Counted from the stretch's first letter, positions 9,239 to 16,788 are shown. The stretch: 64,000 nucleotides of DNA from JACJXW01 sp964418125 (GCA_964418125.1 CAYQKY010000011.1:1-64000); one strand, 5' to 3'. Translations and numbers: made by a program. Notes: generated from the letters alone by a model not told the origin.

Positions 9239-11404
9239 CTACCGCCTCAGGTAATCCTCCTTTCTTATCCCCAGCTTATTCATCTTGGCGAACAGGGTTT
9301 TATCCTTCAGGCCCAGTATCCGGGCAGCTCCCTTTTTCCCGCTTACGCGCCATCCCGTCTCGAAGAGGGCTTTCACGATGTGTTCCCGCTGCATTTCTTC
9401 GAATGTCATTAATTTTTCCCGGATGGCGGCCCCGGGTTTGTTGGCCGGCATCCAGGCGCCGGGCGAAAGGGTAGGGCCCCTTTCCAGAATGACTGCCCGT
9501 TCTATGAGGTTTTCGAGTTCGCGGATATTTCCGGGAAAGTTGTATTGCAGGAGCGAATCCATGGCTTTCCGGGAAATGCGCCTGAAATCCTTACCGGCCT
9601 TGGCTGCGTATTTTTCCAGGAAGTACTGGGCCAGGAGCGGAATATCCTCCCTGCGTTCCCGTAGGGGTATACTGTGGACGGGGAATACATTGAGCCGGTA
9701 ATACAGGTCTTCCCGGAAGGCGCCGTCTTTCACCATCAGCTCCAGGTCCCGGTTGGTGGCGGCAATGATGCGTACATCTACACGGGTGGTGGCCGTGTCG
9801 CCCAGGCGGTCGAATTCCCCTTCCTGCAACACCCGCAGCAGCTTGGGTTGGAGTTCGAGGGGAAGCTCGCCGATCTCATCCAGGAACAGGGTCCCCTTGT
9901 CCGCCAGTTCGAATTTTCCGGTCTTGTCGGCAATGGCCCCGGTGAAGGCGCCCTTCCTGTGCCCGAACAGTTCGCTTTCGATGAGCTCTTTGGGCAGAGC
10001 GGCGCAGTTGACCTTGATGAGCGGCCGTTCTTTGCGGTGGCTGGATTCATGAATGCCCCGGGCCAGCAGCTCTTTCCCGGTGCCCGATTCTCCGGTGATG
10101 AGAACGGTAGTATCGGTAGGAGCTACCTGCACGGCCTGCTGCAGAACTTTTGCGTATTCGGGGCTCTTGCAGATGATACTCTCGAAGTGATAGTCCCGGT
10201 TGATCTCTTCCTGGAGATACTCGTTTTCGGCTTCCACCTGCTGTTTCAGTTCCCTGATCTCGTTGAGGGCCTCCACCAGGGCCAGTTCCCTTTTTTTTCG
10301 TTCAGTGATGTCCCGGACAATGGCGCAGTTCAGGTCCTGGTTGTTGAACCTCAGGTGGTTTACCGTCACTTCGATCGGAATTTGGGTCCGGTCTTTACGC
10401 ACAGAGGTTCGTTCAAAGGTAAAGGATCTCTTTTCCAGAATTTCGGCCCAGTGCCGGCGCCAGAGTTCCGGGGTCATGTTGACATCCAGGCCGAAAATGG
10501 TCATCCGGCTGAATTCTTCCCGGCTGTAGCCCAGTTCTCTGAGCACGGAGTCGTTGAAGCGGACAAAGCGCCCCTGCTCATCAATGAGGTAGATCAGGTC
10601 TTTGGCCCGGTTAATGATCTCGTCGGATAGTTGCAGCGACAATTCCTGTTCCTTTTGTTGGGTGATGTCCTGGTAGGTGCCCAGCAGTTTTTCGGTTTTG
10701 CCGTTTTTCATCACCGGTTTGCCTATACACCGCACCCACTTCAGCTGTTGGGCGGAGTCGCGTATCTGGAGGTTGAGGTCGTACGGCCTTCCTTCCTGCA
10801 CTGCCCGCCGGATAACGTTCTTAGCCAGGGCCTGGTCTGCAAAATGGGAAATGATCCGGGAGGGCAGGAGGTTTTCCGCATCCTTCAACCCGAAAATGCG
10901 GAGAGCTTCCTCCGAGGCGATGATCGTCCCTTCCTCCAGGTGCCATTTCCAGCCGCCGACCTTAACGGCCTTTTCGGTTTCCTCCAGGATGGTTTTGTAG
11001 AAATTGGACTCGTTGATGTCCCGCACAATGGCGCAGATCAGGTTTTTTCCATTATTTGAGAAAAAAAGTGAAAAAACCTCCACCATGTAGGCCTCTCCCT
11101 TCTTTTTTCGGTGCATGGTCTGGAAGTGGTCCACTCCTTTGCTCCGGACGATTTCCCAGTGCCTTTCCCATTTTTCGGTAGTCAGGCCGGGGTTGATGTC
11201 GAACATCGTCAGCTTTCCCATCTCTTCCCGGGAGTAGCCCAGGCTGTTGCACAGGCTCTCGTTTGCAAAAACGATCTGCCCGGAGCGGTTGATGCAGACG
11301 ACATCGTAGGGCAGTTTTTCGATGAACCAGCGGCTCAGTTCGCTGACGGTGGTTTTGGTTGGCATGGCTTGCTCGTATAGTGGATGGAAGGAGTATTTTT
11401 CCAA
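9239..11404 (-). CDS. sigma-54-dependent transcriptional activator with three PAS domains
   Basis: A 721-residue enhancer-binding protein. Three PAS/PAC sensor modules lie at about 15-120, 135-250 and 255-375; the first and third share the wording GYSREE(M/F) and end in CAIVRDI(N/T)E. A coiled coil (about 375-400) leads into an AAA+ domain with Walker A GESGTGKE, the sigma-54 contact loop GAFTGA, Walker B LFLDEIGE and the FREDLYYRLNVF segment. The C terminus is a Fis-type helix-turn-helix (GAARILGLKDKTLFAKMNKLGI). There is no receiver domain, so it probably senses a ligand, redox state or oxygen through PAS. An internal ATG at 11365 is also a possible start. It is divergent from the yceI operon, where a -24/-12-like site lies at 11485-11502. 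Confidence 0.93.
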   Translation of the reverse strand: MEKYSFHPLYEQAMPTKTTVSELSRWFIEKLPYDVVCINRSGQIVFANESLCNSLGYSREEMGKLTMFDINPGLTTEKWERHWEIVRSKGVDHFQTMHRKKKGEAYMVEVFSLFFSNNGKNLICAIVRDINESNFYKTILEETEKAVKVGGWKWHLEEGTIIASEEALRIFGLKDAENLLPSRIISHFADQALAKNVIRRAVQEGRPYDLNLQIRDSAQQLKWVRCIGKPVMKNGKTEKLLGTYQDITQQKEQELSLQLSDEIINRAKDLIYLIDEQGRFVRFNDSVLRELGYSREEFSRMTIFGLDVNMTPELWRRHWAEILEKRSFTFERTSVRKDRTQIPIEVTVNHLRFNNQDLNCAIVRDITERKKRELALVEALNEIRELKQQVEAENEYLQEEINRDYHFESIICKSPEYAKVLQQAVQVAPTDTTVLITGESGTGKELLARGIHESSHRKERPLIKVNCAALPKELIESELFGHRKGAFTGAIADKTGKFELADKGTLFLDEIGELPLELQPKLLRVLQEGEFDRLGDTATTRVDVRIIAATNRDLELMVKDGAFREDLYYRLNVFPVHSIPLRERREDIPLLAQYFLEKYAAKAGKDFRRISRKAMDSLLQYNFPGNIRELENLIERAVILERGPTLSPGAWMPANKPGAAIREKLMTFEEMQREHIVKALFETGWRVSGKKGAARILGLKDKTLFAKMNKLGIRKEDYLRR

Positions 11405-11484
11405 AATAACGGAAAATTCTATTTAATCAGAAAATTTATTTTTCGAATTATTTCATAAAATATTGATTGTCAGTTTTTTATGTT

Positions 11485-11502
11485 TTGGCATGTTGTTTGG
11501 CT
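11485..11502 (+). promoter_or_regulatory. candidate sigma-54 (-24/-12) promoter for the yceI operon
   Basis: TTGGCATGTTGTTTGGCT resembles the sigma-54 consensus TTGGCACGNNNNTTGC. The GG of the -24 box and the TTG of the -12 box are in register, but the final C of the -12 GC pair is G. It is 81 bp upstream of the YceI ATG and next to the divergent gene for a sigma-54 activator, the usual arrangement for a local regulon. The one mismatch falls at a conserved base, so this is tentative. Confidence 0.42.
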
Positions 11503-11583
11503 AAACAGAATTGAAAATTCAGCCGTTTGCCGGGTTTTCAGGCCAGGCAGGGCGATCATTAAAAAATCAAAATCCGATAAAAA

Positions 11584-12129
11584 ATGAGCACAGCAACGGA
11601 AGTTAAGACAAAATGGGCAATCGACCCGTCCCACTCCGAAATCCAGTTTAAGGTAAAGCACATGATGGTTTCCACCGTAACCGGAGCCTTCAATGAATTT
11701 GAGGGTACGGTGGAATCCGAAAATGAAGATTTTGAAGGGGCAAACATCCGGTTCTCCGCCGATGTTGCAAGTATAGACACCAATAACCAGCAGCGGGATG
11801 AGCACCTGAAGTCGGATGATTTCTTCAACGCCGTCCAGTTCCCGAAGATCTCCTTCCAGTCGAAGTCGTTCTCCAAAAAGTCCAGCGGGAACTACCGCCT
11901 TATCGGCGATCTGACGATCCGGGACAATACCCGTGAGGTGGAAATGGATGTGGAGTACTTCGGGACCGCAGTAGACCCCTACGGGCAGACCAAGGCCGGT
12001 TTCGAGATCAGCGGAAAGGTTAGCCGCAAGGATTTCGGCCTGAAGTGGAACGCCGTAACGGAAGCCGGCGGGGTCGTGGTCAGCGATGAGGTTCGGCTGG
12101 TGCTGAACGTGCAGTTGGTGCAGCAGTAA
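11584..12129 (+). CDS. YceI family protein
   Basis: A 181-residue lipocalin-like beta-barrel of the YceI/TT1927 family, which binds polyisoprenoid or other long amphiphilic molecules. Typical features are the opening WAIDPSHSEIQFKVKHMMVSTVTGAF, DEHLKSDDFFNAVQFPKISF and the RKDFGLKWN motif near the end. Most YceI proteins are periplasmic, but this one has no signal peptide and is predicted to be cytoplasmic. It is the first gene of a run that continues with a cupin, two ring-cleaving dioxygenases and an esterase, suggesting a role in binding or sensing a hydrophobic quinone or aromatic. A possible sigma-54 promoter lies upstream. Confidence 0.9.
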   Translation: MSTATEVKTKWAIDPSHSEIQFKVKHMMVSTVTGAFNEFEGTVESENEDFEGANIRFSADVASIDTNNQQRDEHLKSDDFFNAVQFPKISFQSKSFSKKSSGNYRLIGDLTIRDNTREVEMDVEYFGTAVDPYGQTKAGFEISGKVSRKDFGLKWNAVTEAGGVVVSDEVRLVLNVQLVQQ

Positions 12130-12155
12130 GGAATTAGACACAATTAATTTTAGTA

Positions 12156-12242
12156 CGGCTTGCTACGCCAGGGTGCGGTTTTCTCCGGCTGCCGAAGCTT
12201 CGAGCGAAGGCATGCCCACCGTGCCCTGGCTGGCTCAAGCCG
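12156..12242. repeat. imperfect inverted repeat between yceI and cupin genes
   Basis: The arms at about 12156-12178 and 12219-12242 share CGGCTTG...GCCAGGGTGCGG against CCGTGCCCTGGC...CAAGCCG. A smaller palindrome around GAAGCTTCGAGC lies in the loop. The GCCAGGG/CCCTGGC core resembles the hairpin inside the 208-bp element at 15245 and 15633. It could be a relative of that element or an intercistronic mRNA hairpin. Confidence 0.55.
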
Positions 12243-12255
12243 ACAAAACACTCAC

Positions 12256-12606
12256 ATGTCCTACACCAGGCTATACACCGGCGACGACGGGCATTCCTAC
12301 TTCGAGGAAGTCACGGTCACTTTAGAGGACAGGGGAACCATCGGCGCCATCTCGGAAGGTTTTGCCGTGGGCCGGCTGATGTTCCGCGAAAATGAACCCG
12401 GATACGATTACGATTTTCACAATGCTCCCGCCCGGCAGTTTATCATTCTGCTGGACGGAGAGATCGAGATCGAAACGAGCCTCGGGGAAAAGAGGATCTT
12501 TAAAGGAGGGGACATCCTGCTGGTGGAAGATACCCAAGGTAAAGGCCACCGGACCCGCCATACAAAGCATCAGAAGCGAAGATCTGTTTTCATTACGCTA
12601 AAATAG
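12256..12606 (+). CDS. small cupin-domain protein
   Basis: A 116-residue single-domain cupin. The central stretch with FHNAPARQFIILLDGEIEIET, the glycine turn of FKGGDILLVEDTQGKGH and the final beta strands fit a small double-stranded beta-helix. Possible metal ligands are the histidines of DFHN and GKGHRTRH. No enzyme activity can be assigned; it may be a dioxygenase-type or binding cupin. ATG 12256 is preferred over an upstream in-frame start at 12160, because that would translate the palindromic repeat. It lies 50 bp upstream of two VOC dioxygenases, probably in the same transcript. Confidence 0.72.
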   Translation: MSYTRLYTGDDGHSYFEEVTVTLEDRGTIGAISEGFAVGRLMFRENEPGYDYDFHNAPARQFIILLDGEIEIETSLGEKRIFKGGDILLVEDTQGKGHRTRHTKHQKRRSVFITLK

Positions 12607-12656
12607 TTGACGTCATGAGAAACTTCGATAACCTGGTTGAAGCCATTCCAAAGGCC

Positions 12657-13613
12657 ATGACTACCCAATTGATAAAAGGCATCCACCACGTCACCGCCAC
12701 GGTGAACGATGCGCAGGAAGATTACGATTTCTATACCCGCCTGCTGGGGCAGCGGCTGGTCAAAAAGACCGTCAATTTCGACAACAACCGGGTATACCAC
12801 TTTTATTATGGTGATGAGGTGGGCTCGCCCGGCGCCATCATGACCACTTTCCCCTACAAAGGGCAGGGAGTGCGGCGGGGGGCTGTCGGTACCGGCCAGG
12901 TGGCCATAACCGGGTTTTCCGTTCCCGCTGATGCCATCTCATTCTGGAAGAGAAGGCTGAAAGGCAATGGCCTGCAAGTAGTGGAAATGGTGAAGTTCGG
13001 CAACCCTGTGCTTCAGTTCGAAGACCCCTCCGGGCTGATCCTGGAGATCACCGGCAATGAAGAGGATGAACGCGAGCCCTGGGTTACCGATGAGATCGGC
13101 AGGGATGAGGCGATCAGAGGGTTTTACAGCGTCACCTTATCCGTAGCTGAGGCCGGATCAACCTTCGGCTTTCTCACTGGGGAGTTCGGCTTCAAAAAAG
13201 TCGGGGCGGAGGGCAACATTACCCGTTTCGCCGCTCACGGCGGCGGCCCCGGGCAATATGTAGATGTGGGGGAAGACAAAAATGCAGAGCGCGGCATTAA
13301 CGGGATCGGCGCCGTCCACCACGTCGCCTGGCGGGTGGAGAATGACGATGCCCTCCTGGCCATGCGCCGCCGCCTGGCCGATGAACTGGGTTTTAAAGTG
13401 ACGGAGGTTAAAGACCGGAAGTATTTCCACTCCATTTACTTTCGCATGCCGGGTGGAGTCCTGTTCGAGGTTGCGACCGTCCCTCCCGGTTTCGCCATTG
13501 ACGAGCCCGTCGAAAAGCTGGGGCAGGTTCTGAAACTTCCGGATTGGGAAGAACCCAACCGCTCCCGGATAGAAAGCGGATTACCAGAGATAAAAATAGC
13601 AGATCATGTCTGA
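12657..13613 (+). CDS. ring-cleaving dioxygenase, VOC superfamily (MhqO/MhqA-like), copy 1
   Basis: A 318-residue two-module vicinal-oxygen-chelate protein. The N-terminal module begins IKGIHHVTATVNDAQEDYDFY and the second carries HHVAWRVEND and the metal-binding glutamate of LFEVATVPPGF. This matches the MhqA/MhqE/MhqO family, which opens the ring of hydroquinones and catechols during quinone stress. It is paralogous to the next gene, sharing GxRLVKKTVNFD and YHxYYGDE. ATG 12657 aligns with the paralogue's start; an in-frame ATG at 12615 adds 14 residues. Its last 8 bases overlap the next gene, so the two are translationally coupled. Confidence 0.88.
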   Translation: MTTQLIKGIHHVTATVNDAQEDYDFYTRLLGQRLVKKTVNFDNNRVYHFYYGDEVGSPGAIMTTFPYKGQGVRRGAVGTGQVAITGFSVPADAISFWKRRLKGNGLQVVEMVKFGNPVLQFEDPSGLILEITGNEEDEREPWVTDEIGRDEAIRGFYSVTLSVAEAGSTFGFLTGEFGFKKVGAEGNITRFAAHGGGPGQYVDVGEDKNAERGINGIGAVHHVAWRVENDDALLAMRRRLADELGFKVTEVKDRKYFHSIYFRMPGGVLFEVATVPPGFAIDEPVEKLGQVLKLPDWEEPNRSRIESGLPEIKIADHV

Positions 13614-14574
13614 TCAACTCATAAGAGGGCTGCACCACGTCACTGCCATGGCGGGCAGCCCGCAGCAGAATGTGGATTTTTACGCCGGCATTCTCGGCCT
13701 GCGGCTGGTCAAGAAGACCGTCAATTTCGACGCGCCGGATGTATACCACTTGTACTATGGCGACGAGACGGGCCTTCCCGGCAGCATCATGACCTTTTTC
13801 CCGTTCCGGAATATCCGCCCCGGAACCGCCGGCCTGGGGCAGGCGGCGGTCACTACCTTTTCCATTCCCAAAGAAAGCGTCGATTACTGGCTGAAGCGCT
13901 TCGCTCAGTTTGGCGTGAAGCACGAAGCTCCACAGGCCCGTTTCGATGAAACCGTGGTTTACTTCGAGGACATGGACGGCCTGGGGCTGGAGCTGGTGGC
14001 CAATGACAAGGATGAGCGGGCGCCCTTCACTTACGGCAATATTCCCCTCGAGCATGCCATCCGCGGATTCTACAGCGTGGAATTGTGGGAGAGCGCCTAC
14101 GAACGCACCGAATCGCTCCTGGCCGGCCAGCTGGGCCACCGGTTCGTGGCCGAGAGTGGTGTGCGCCGCCGGTATTCCACCGATCCCAAAGGTAACCCCG
14201 GGCAGATCATCGATATCGTCTGGGGAGGCAACAAGCCCTATGGGTTCGGCGGCAGCGGCACCGTCCACCACATCGCTTTTGATACGCCTTCGGATGAAGA
14301 TCAGCTGGCCGTGCGGGAGAAACTGCTCTCCGCAGGATATCAGGCCACTCCGGTGCTCGACCGGCAGTATTTTCACTCTATATATTTTCGTGAACCGGGA
14401 GGCGTGCTCTTTGAGGTAGCCACCACTCCTCCCGGCTTTTTGTACGATGAAGACAAGGAGCGCCTGGGCGAAAGCCTGAAATTGCCGCCCTGGGAAGAAC
14501 ACCGGCGGGAGTACATCGAAAAATTACTGGAACCGATCGCCCTCAACCCGGAAAAGTATGCATCGCCATCATAA
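13606..14574 (+). CDS. ring-cleaving dioxygenase, VOC superfamily (MhqO/MhqA-like), copy 2
   Basis: A 322-residue tandem paralogue of the upstream gene. It has two VOC modules: one begins LIRGLHHVTAMAGSPQQNVDFY, the other holds VHHIAFDTPSDED and ends with FREPGGVLFEVATTPPGFLYD, the last containing a likely metal ligand. Predicted activity is Fe or Mn-dependent cleavage of hydroquinone-type rings. It overlaps the upstream paralogue by 8 bp and the downstream esterase by 17 bp, a tightly packed operon. Having two divergent copies suggests different substrates or a hetero-oligomer. Confidence 0.88.
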   Translation: MSDQLIRGLHHVTAMAGSPQQNVDFYAGILGLRLVKKTVNFDAPDVYHLYYGDETGLPGSIMTFFPFRNIRPGTAGLGQAAVTTFSIPKESVDYWLKRFAQFGVKHEAPQARFDETVVYFEDMDGLGLELVANDKDERAPFTYGNIPLEHAIRGFYSVELWESAYERTESLLAGQLGHRFVAESGVRRRYSTDPKGNPGQIIDIVWGGNKPYGFGGSGTVHHIAFDTPSDEDQLAVREKLLSAGYQATPVLDRQYFHSIYFREPGGVLFEVATTPPGFLYDEDKERLGESLKLPPWEEHRREYIEKLLEPIALNPEKYASPS

Positions 14575-15190
14575 AAATGTAGTAACCGCCGGCGCCCCTC
14601 TGGCGGAAGCAGAGAAAGCCATGGTTATGATCCACGGGCGGGGCGCCACTGCGGAGGGCATTCTCGATGTGGCCAACCACCTGGATGTGGAGGGGTTTGC
14701 GCTCCTGGCGCCTCAGGCCACCGGCAATACCTGGTATCCGTTCAGCTTTATGGCGCCGGTTGCTCAGAACGAACCCGGCCTTTCTACCGCCCTGGATGTC
14801 ATCCGACAGATCGTGAAGGATATATTGGATACCGGCATTGCTCCGGAAGACATTTATTTCCTTGGCTTCTCCCAGGGCGCCTGCCTCACCTCCGAATACC
14901 TGGCGCGCAACGCACAGCGATATGGCGGCGCTTTCCTCTACAGCGGCGGCGTGATCGGGGAGAAGGTCAACCGCTCCAATTACGGGGGCGATTTCAACGG
15001 CACGCCTATCCTGCTCGGCTGCAGTGATGTGGATCCTCATGTGCCCCTGCACCGGGTAAAGGACACCATCGCCATCTTTTCGGAAATGGGCGCTGAGGTG
15101 ACGGAGCGGATCTATCCTAATGCGCCACATACCATTTTTCAGGATGAGATCAAGATAACCAACCGCATTTTGTCCGGCGCATTGGCTTAG
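14558..15190 (+). CDS. alpha/beta-hydrolase, phospholipase/carboxylesterase family (MhqD-like)
   Basis: A 210-residue serine esterase. The nucleophile elbow GFSQGA contains Ser105, with Asp157 or Asp159 in CSDVDPHVP and His191 in NAPHTIF completing the triad; HGRGA at 26-30 is the oxyanion-hole region. The sequence is typical of MhqD, the esterase encoded beside ring-cleaving dioxygenases in methyl-hydroquinone resistance loci. It overlaps the preceding dioxygenase gene by 17 bp and is the last gene before a long repeat region. No MarR-type repressor like MhqR lies next to it, unlike in Bacillus. Confidence 0.88.
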   Translation: MHRHHKNVVTAGAPLAEAEKAMVMIHGRGATAEGILDVANHLDVEGFALLAPQATGNTWYPFSFMAPVAQNEPGLSTALDVIRQIVKDILDTGIAPEDIYFLGFSQGACLTSEYLARNAQRYGGAFLYSGGVIGEKVNRSNYGGDFNGTPILLGCSDVDPHVPLHRVKDTIAIFSEMGAEVTERIYPNAPHTIFQDEIKITNRILSGALA

Positions 15191-15192
15191 CA

Positions 15193-15244
15193 AGGTGACA
15201 TCTTTCTCCGTGCCGTTTCCCACAAGAGGAGAAAGGTGTCATCT
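15193..15244. repeat. palindromic repeat A, copy 1
   Basis: A 52-bp element whose ends, AGGTGACATCTTTCTCC and GGAGAAAGGTGTCATCT, are inverted repeats with two mismatches around a short CCGTTTCCCACAA-type loop. Three copies occur (15193-15244, 15581-15632, 15841-15892), all 52 bp. This copy directly follows the esterase stop codon and could double as its transcription end. Confidence 0.85.
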
Positions 15245-15452
15245 AGGCTGTTCATTCTGTGGAATTTGGTTCCCACAGGTTTTAGTCCCCTTCAAGCCAG
15301 GGCACGCTGGGACACGAGCGTAGCGACTGATGGAATAAAGCGCACCCTGGCAGCCACTCCAGGCGGCGCTTTTCCAGCGCCTCCTGGATTATGCAAAGGA
15401 CCAAAAGTGGTGAGAACGAAACCTTCGTAAGCAACTTGTTAATAAACGGCCT
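15245..15452. mobile_element. 208-bp MITE-like element B, copy 1
   Basis: A 208-bp unit that starts AGGCTGTTCATT and ends AATAAACGGCCT, giving imperfect 12-bp terminal inverted repeats. It is bounded on both sides by the same 11-bp direct repeat AGGTGTCATCT (15234-15244 and 15453-15463), as expected from a target-site duplication. The uninterrupted A-to-C junction exists at 15882-15893. Inside are two hairpins: GCCAGGGCACGCT/AGCGCACCCTGGC (15296-15308, 15339-15351) and TCCAGGCGGCGCT/AGCGCCTCCTGGA (15358-15370, 15376-15388). No transposase is encoded. A 64-codon open frame crosses it but shows no sign of being a gene. Confidence 0.75.
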
Positions 15453-15463
15453 AGGTGTCATCT

Positions 15464-15569
15464 TGCGGTGATTTAGCCTGTAGGCTTTCGCGTTTTTCGC
15501 CGCCTGCGAGACGACACCTTCCCGCAAAGGAGAGCCCGGAAGAGAAGATGTCGCCTCGCGGGCTTTCAG
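15464..15569. repeat. palindromic repeat C, copy 1
   Basis: About 106 bp whose core forms a long imperfect hairpin: GCCTGCGAGACGACACCTTC on the left and GAAGATGTCGCCTCGCGGGC on the right (three mismatches over the arms). The second copy is at 15893-15996. The first 45 bp differ between copies while the hairpin half is nearly identical. Confidence 0.75.
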
Positions 15570-15580
15570 CAATTCCGGCA

Positions 15581-15632
15581 AGGTGACATCTTTTTCCGTG
15601 CCGTTTCCCACAGGAGGAGAAAGGTGACATCT
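15581..15632. repeat. palindromic repeat A, copy 2
   Basis: 52-bp copy of repeat A. Its right end is AGGTGACATCT instead of AGGTGTCATCT, and that variant is exactly what is found on both sides of the adjoining B element. Confidence 0.85.
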
Positions 15633-15840
15633 AGGCTGTTCATTCTGTGGAATTTGGTTCCCACAGGTTTTAGTCCCCTTCAAGCCAGGGCACGCTGGGA
15701 CACGAGCGTAGCGACTGATGGAATAAAGCGCACCCTGGCAGCCACTCCAGGCGGCGCTTTTCCAGCGCCTCCTGGATTATGCAAAGGACCAAAAGTGGTG
15801 AGAACGAAACCCTCGTAAGCAACTTGTTAATAAACAGCCT
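15633..15840. mobile_element. 208-bp MITE-like element B, copy 2
   Basis: Second 208-bp copy, nearly identical to 15245-15452 (a few substitutions near the right end, such as CCCTCGTAAG for CCTTCGTAAG). It ends AATAAACAGCCT, giving a better match to the left terminus AGGCTGTTCATT. Its flanking direct repeat is AGGTGACATCT (15622-15632 and 15841-15851), which differs from that of copy 1 by one base. The flanks therefore follow the insertion site, supporting two independent insertions. Confidence 0.75.
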
Positions 15841-15892
15841 AGGTGACATCTTTCTCCGTGCCGTTTCCCACAAGAGGAGAAAGGTGTCATCT
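15841..15892. repeat. palindromic repeat A, copy 3
   Basis: 52-bp copy of repeat A joined directly to repeat C (15893 onward). This uninterrupted A-C junction serves as the empty-site reference for the insertion of element B at 15245. Confidence 0.85.
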
Positions 15893-15996
15893 TGCGGTAG
15901 ATAGCCCTTCCAGCTTTCGTTCTTTCTTCGCCTGCGAGACGACACCTTCCCGCAAAGGAGAGCCCGGAAGGGAAGATGTCGCCTCGCGGGCTTTCG
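15893..15996. repeat. palindromic repeat C, copy 2
   Basis: Second copy of the long imperfect hairpin repeat, ending in CTCGCGGGCTTTCGAGAG. The next 120 bp (15997-16116) are AT-rich and contain the promoter/operator of the following gene. Confidence 0.75.
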
Positions 15997-16092
15997 AGAG
16001 ATAATAATCGCGCAAAAAAAAATTAAAAAATTCGAGCTGTTGTTGTAACCTATCCTCTTCCTCTCCGTAAACTCTCTTCAAATTGCCAGTTA

Positions 16093-16109
16093 ACTTTGTG
16101 CCACAAAGT
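16093..16109 (+). promoter_or_regulatory. palindromic operator overlapping a -7 element
   Basis: ACTTTGTGCCACAAAGT is a perfect 8+1+8 palindrome. It overlaps TAACTTTG (16091-16098), an exact match to the Bacteroidota -7 consensus TAnnTTTG, and lies 8 bp before the ATG of the membrane-protein gene. The second gene of this unit is a winged-helix regulator, so autorepression through this site is the natural inference. Confidence 0.65.
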
Positions 16110-16116
16110 ACTCTAT

Positions 16117-16788
16117 ATGAAAAAAATGAACCCGGATCAGCATTTGGAAACCTTGAGTGAGATCCGCTCCATGATGGAACGTTCATCGCGGTTCATCTCG
16201 CTGAGCGGTTTGTCGGGAGTCGTAGCTGGAGTGGCGGCATTGCTGGGGGCGGCGTTGGTTTATGTGTACCTGGGCGTCAGCCCTTTCGATCAGAGGCGCC
16301 CTTATTATGCCATGGCGCCGGAGATAAACAAGTGGGGGATGGACTACATTACGTTCTTCCTTCTGGATGCGGTGGGCGTCATTGTGCTGGCGTTGGGTTT
16401 CGGCATCTTTTTCACGACCCGCAAGGCCCGGAGCAAGGGACAGAAAGCCTGGGATGCATTGACCCGGCGTTTACTGGCCAGCCTGGCCATTCCCCTGGTG
16501 GCGGGCGGTTTATTCTGCCTGGCATTACTCAAACACGGGTTGATCGGGCTGGTAGCGCCGGCGACGCTGGTCTTTTACGGCCTGGCCTTGATCAATGCCG
16601 CCAAATATACCTTACGCGATGTCCATTACCTGGGCCTTTGCGAGATCGTGTTGGGCCTGCTGGCCACTTTTCGCATGGGTTTCGGGCTGGAGGCCTGGGT
16701 TATAGGGTTTGGTTTTCTGCATATCATCTATGGCGTGTGGATGTATTATAAATACGAAGCTGGAGAGAACAAACCTCTCAGAAAATGA
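16117..16788 (+). CDS. multi-pass membrane protein, partner of a winged-helix regulator
   Basis: A 223-residue integral membrane protein. After a short N-terminal helix (HLETLSEIRSMMERSSRF) there are about five or six hydrophobic segments, including GLSGVVAGVAALLGAALVYVYLG, ITFFLLDAVGVIVLALGFGIFF, LLASLAIPLVAGGLFCLALL and a C-terminal pair; a positively charged tail follows. Similar proteins in Bacteroidota are commonly encoded just before a small winged-helix regulator, but their function is unknown. The stop overlaps the next start (ATGA), so the two are co-translated. The start may be ATG 16117 or 16126; 16117 is closer to the promoter. Confidence 0.75.
   Translation: MKKMNPDQHLETLSEIRSMMERSSRFISLSGLSGVVAGVAALLGAALVYVYLGVSPFDQRRPYYAMAPEINKWGMDYITFFLLDAVGVIVLALGFGIFFTTRKARSKGQKAWDALTRRLLASLAIPLVAGGLFCLALLKHGLIGLVAPATLVFYGLALINAAKYTLRDVHYLGLCEIVLGLLATFRMGFGLEAWVIGFGFLHIIYGVWMYYKYEAGENKPLRK

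Noticed and set aside
9152..9412. 86-codon frame with Pro-Asn-Pro-Glu repeats
   Set aside because: It is a translation of a CGAATCCCGAAC-type tandem array and overlaps the sigma-54 activator gene on the other strand.
15236..15430. 64-codon open frame through element B, found again at 15624-15818
   Set aside because: The frames are alike only because the DNA repeat is duplicated; the segment is full of hairpins and has no protein-like features or expected start context.
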